Positions 61,792-64,000 of a stretch of 64,000 nt of DNA are shown in pieces. The notes under the pieces were generated by a model. That model was not told where the DNA came from and did no database searches. It saw only the letters and a list, made by a program, of their open reading frames with translations. The position numbers were made by a program, and so were the translations under genes. Numbering within the stretch: the stretch's first letter is position 1; each line of letters starts with the position of its first letter. The stretch is from CAYSCS01 sp964429695. GTDB lineage: Bacteria; Acidobacteriota; Aminicenantia; Aminicenantales; Aminicenantaceae. The stretch spans positions 1 to 64,000 of the forward strand of contig CAYSCS010000096.1 of the NCBI GenBank assembly GCA_964429695.1, read 5' to 3'.

Positions 61792-64000
61792 TCCTTCTTT
61801 CTTGGCCTTAAAATCAACTCTTGGCGCGAGTTTTCCTCTATTTTTTTTCTGGAAAAGAGCATCGGATGATACTCGCCCTTAATCCAGGGTAGAATCTGGT
61901 CATCGTAATTTGAACTCAGAAAATGTCCGCTTTGACCAGAGGCGAGCACACTTCGCGAGTTATCGAAGTCAGAAAGGTCGATGATAATCCGGCATGAAGA
62001 ACCATGGGTAGTCCTGAAGACTTCTTTCGAATAGGAAGCACGAACCGTAAAGGCATCTCCATCTAAAGGAAAAGGTCCTCGATTGAAAAAACCAAAGAAT
62101 GGCTTCTCTCCCAACACATGGCGGAAATGGATTTGATGCATTTTCATCCAATTCCAGTTTTTAGAATCCCCATATCTATTCTTTAACCATTCCAGAGCCT
62201 TCTTCATGCTTGTTTCTACGGCATCAGTTAAAGTTTCTATGCGCGAAGTCCCCCTGTTATCAAACCAGCTAGATGAAGGATTGTTGATAATTCGCAGTAA
62301 GCCTGCCTCCTTTCTCTTGAAGAAAAGGTCAAAAAATTTATAATCTTCCCCAAGCTCATCCTCGAATACCTCACGATGTAAAAAATCCATAAATACTTCA
62401 TAAAGAGCTGCGGCGCTGAAAGAGTCCATTTTTAAATCCCAATCTTTAAAGAGATTAAGGGTTTCTTCCCCTCGTTCTCCTTTCCCTTGAGCCTCTTTAA
62501 GGAGGGGCAGGAATAATTCTGCTTTTGGGGAGAAGACGTCATTCTGGATCTCTGCCATGCTCTCCAGATTATGCTTTTCTCTCCTGAGAATGAGCTGCTC
62601 TATTCTTTTGGCCCGGAAAGGATAATCCCAGTCTACTCCAAGGTAATGAGGATAATCATCAGCACTGATTTTATTGTTGGCAGTGACAATGTATCCCTGG
62701 GGAGGGTTGAAGATGATCGGCTTATCTTCTTCCCGCAGAAATCCCTGCCAGCTTCCCTCTTCAAGCCAACCGGGGAAGGGAAAGAGTGCGGACTCAACCT
62801 TGCGTAGCGGGACCTTTCCCCCGAGATAATAACCTATATTCCCCTCTTTATCAGCGTAGATAAAATTTTGTGAAGGAGCATCGTAGAGCTTCATGGCTTG
62901 CACGAACTCATCCCAAGTTTTTGCCTTGTTAAGGGAGTAGATCGACTCCAGCGTTCTTCCTCCCTCATAAATCGTCCATCTCAAAGAAATTGGCATTTTA
63001 GTTTCGATGAGGAGAGGTGAAATTAGGGGACCGCGTTCAGTCCATGAAATCTCGATGGTTCGAGGTTGTTTCTCTCCTCTTACCCAGACCTCTTCTTTTA
63101 GCTTGCGAAGAGGTCTCCATTCTTCACCCGACCTGTATCTCATCTCCTCAGGGTCAAGCTCCTCTATGTAGAGGTCTTGGGCGTCGATTGTGGAATAAGT
63201 CATCCCCCAAGCGATGGAATCATTATGCCCGATAATAACTAAAGGAACGCCTGGAAGGCTCATCCCATAAACATTTAAGGTTGGACAATGAAGGTGAATT
63301 TCAAACCAGATAGAAGGGAGCTGAAGCTCAAGGTGAGGGTCGTTAGCAAGCAGGGGTTTTCCTGATTGAGTGAGCCTCCCACTCAAAACCCAGTTGTTGC
63401 TTCCTGCTCCGCCCGGAAAAATTAATTTTGAATTCAGATAGCCTTCCTGAATCTCGAAGGAAGGAGGCATAATTCCCTTTTCAAGTATTTCAAGAGCTTT
63501 CTTAGAGCCAACTCTTTGAAAAATCTTGGCTCTCATGAATTCGTTCTGATACTCAAAGCTTAGCATCACGGCCATGATTTCTTTTATGACTAAAGAATCA
63601 TTCAGCTGCCATGGTTCAGGATGGTAGCGAAGAAGCAAAAACTCTGGTGGCCAATTCAGCCTCCTTGAATCAAGCCAGGCATTGACACCCTGACTATAAG
63701 AAAAGAGAAGTTCTCTTAATCTTTCTGAAAGGAGCTCGTAATCCTTCTCTGCTGCCTCTTTCAATCCCAGATTCCTAAGGAAAAGGTCTCTGGGAAGAGC
63801 TAATTCTCCGAATATCTCAGATAACCTCCCGAAGCCTGCTCTCCTGCTAAGCTCCATCTGCCACATCCTTTCCTGGGCATGAACATACCCACAGGCAAAG
63901 AAGAGGTCTTTCTCATTCTGGGCATAAATATGGGGTATCCCCCAGGAATCTGTAATCACTCTTACTTCAGAGAGTAGGCTTTTAAAGCTCTTTTTTCCCT
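61788..64000 (-). CDS. Penicillin-acylase family N-terminal-nucleophile hydrolase, 5' end beyond window
   Basis: This peptidase family S45 protein (penicillin G acylase, acyl-homoserine-lactone acylase and relatives) is made as a precursor and self-cleaved. The alpha part has DSWGIPHIYA and GYVHAQERMWQMEL. The beta-subunit N-terminal Ser is in GAGSNNWVLSG (codon 63399-63401), followed by ANDPHLELQLPSIWFEIHL. A C-terminal GQSGHFLSSNYDDQ block is typical. The frame stays open to position 64000, so the N terminus, probably with a signal peptide, lies outside. A GTG at 63959 is in frame but is unlikely to be the start. Acyl specificity cannot be told. Confidence 0.93.
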   Translation of the reverse strand, partial: GKKSFKSLLSEVRVITDSWGIPHIYAQNEKDLFFACGYVHAQERMWQMELSRRAGFGRLSEIFGELALPRDLFLRNLGLKEAAEKDYELLSERLRELLFSYSQGVNAWLDSRRLNWPPEFLLLRYHPEPWQLNDSLVIKEIMAVMLSFEYQNEFMRAKIFQRVGSKKALEILEKGIMPPSFEIQEGYLNSKLIFPGGAGSNNWVLSGRLTQSGKPLLANDPHLELQLPSIWFEIHLHCPTLNVYGMSLPGVPLVIIGHNDSIAWGMTYSTIDAQDLYIEELDPEEMRYRSGEEWRPLRKLKEEVWVRGEKQPRTIEISWTERGPLISPLLIETKMPISLRWTIYEGGRTLESIYSLNKAKTWDEFVQAMKLYDAPSQNFIYADKEGNIGYYLGGKVPLRKVESALFPFPGWLEEGSWQGFLREEDKPIIFNPPQGYIVTANNKISADDYPHYLGVDWDYPFRAKRIEQLILRREKHNLESMAEIQNDVFSPKAELFLPLLKEAQGKGERGEETLNLFKDWDLKMDSFSAAALYEVFMDFLHREVFEDELGEDYKFFDLFFKRKEAGLLRIINNPSSSWFDNRGTSRIETLTDAVETSMKKALEWLKNRYGDSKNWNWMKMHQIHFRHVLGEKPFFGFFNRGPFPLDGDAFTVRASYSKEVFRTTHGSSCRIIIDLSDFDNSRSVLASGQSGHFLSSNYDDQILPWIKGEYHPMLFSRKKIEENSRQELILRPRKKD

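Noticed and set aside
1..64000. CRISPR array, prophage or toxin-antitoxin module
   Set aside because: No regularly spaced repeats, phage structural genes or recognisable toxin-antitoxin pairs were seen.

Overview
This 64 kb window looks like chromosomal sequence from a Gram-negative bacterium of moderate, roughly 40-45% GC (judged by eye, not computed). An LPS gene (lpxC), a TonB-dependent receptor with an N-terminal carboxypeptidase-regulatory-like domain, a second predicted beta-barrel protein, and many exported peptidases and amidohydrolases point to an outer membrane. Together they suggest an Acidobacteriota/Aminicenantes-like organism that scavenges peptides and amino acids. The lineage is inferred from gene style only; no 16S rRNA gene is present.

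Layout. The left edge (1-370) holds a decayed IS481-type integrase fragment and an inverted repeat. At 605-4582 is a minus-strand operon: a lone GMP-synthase ATP-pyrophosphatase subunit, a zinc alcohol dehydrogenase, a proline-racemase-family protein and a cation-diffusion-facilitator exporter. An 81-nt structured element with 12-bp perfect arms lies at 4754-4834. Then come an M28 glutamate-carboxypeptidase-like exopeptidase and an adenosine-specific-kinase-family protein (5000-7803), an enolase-superfamily sugar-acid dehydratase-like gene and hrpA (8469-13568), tRNA-Leu(TAA), and an exported C69 dipeptidase.

At 16774-20344 sits a lipid-headgroup cluster: inositol-3-phosphate synthase, an ArsA/Get3-type ATPase, a small unknown protein and a CDP-alcohol phosphatidyltransferase, followed by the TonB-dependent receptor. 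Envelope precursor genes follow on the minus strand (TPR protein, glmU, glmS; then lpxC), divergent from an isolated larB. The information-processing block is dnaG-rpoD-tRNA-Met-zinc-ribbon protein on the plus strand and gyrB-gyrA on the minus strand, with a long-chain acyl-CoA ligase between. A DRG-like TGS GTPase and tRNA-Pro(CGG) follow.

From 41.8 kb on, the window is metabolic and accessory: a DUF362/ferredoxin protein, a class V aminotransferase, an exported amidohydrolase, an OYE-family flavin oxidoreductase, a VIT/VWA protein, a HAD phosphatase, and an exported aspartoacylase-like protein. Next is a signalling and envelope group: a small membrane protein, a DUF4783-like protein, a 1285-residue NtrY-like kinase with no response regulator, a beta-barrel protein and a flavodoxin. 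The right end has meaB, an acyl-CoA dehydrogenase, a TRASH/YHS-like membrane protein, a cupin, acylphosphatase, thiD, and a penicillin-acylase-family gene that runs off the edge.

Regulation. Several genes have near-consensus sigma70 promoters. A subset (59591, 51419, 60567, 61012, 40389, lpxC) have the -10 box so close to the start codon, with no Shine-Dalgarno sequence, that leaderless or near-leaderless transcripts are likely. Others have strong AGGAGG sites. No CRISPR array, prophage, intact insertion sequence or recognisable riboswitch was seen. The best candidates for something new are the inositol-lipid/ArsA cluster, the structured element at 4754-4834, the leaderless gene set, and the giant orphan kinase locus.
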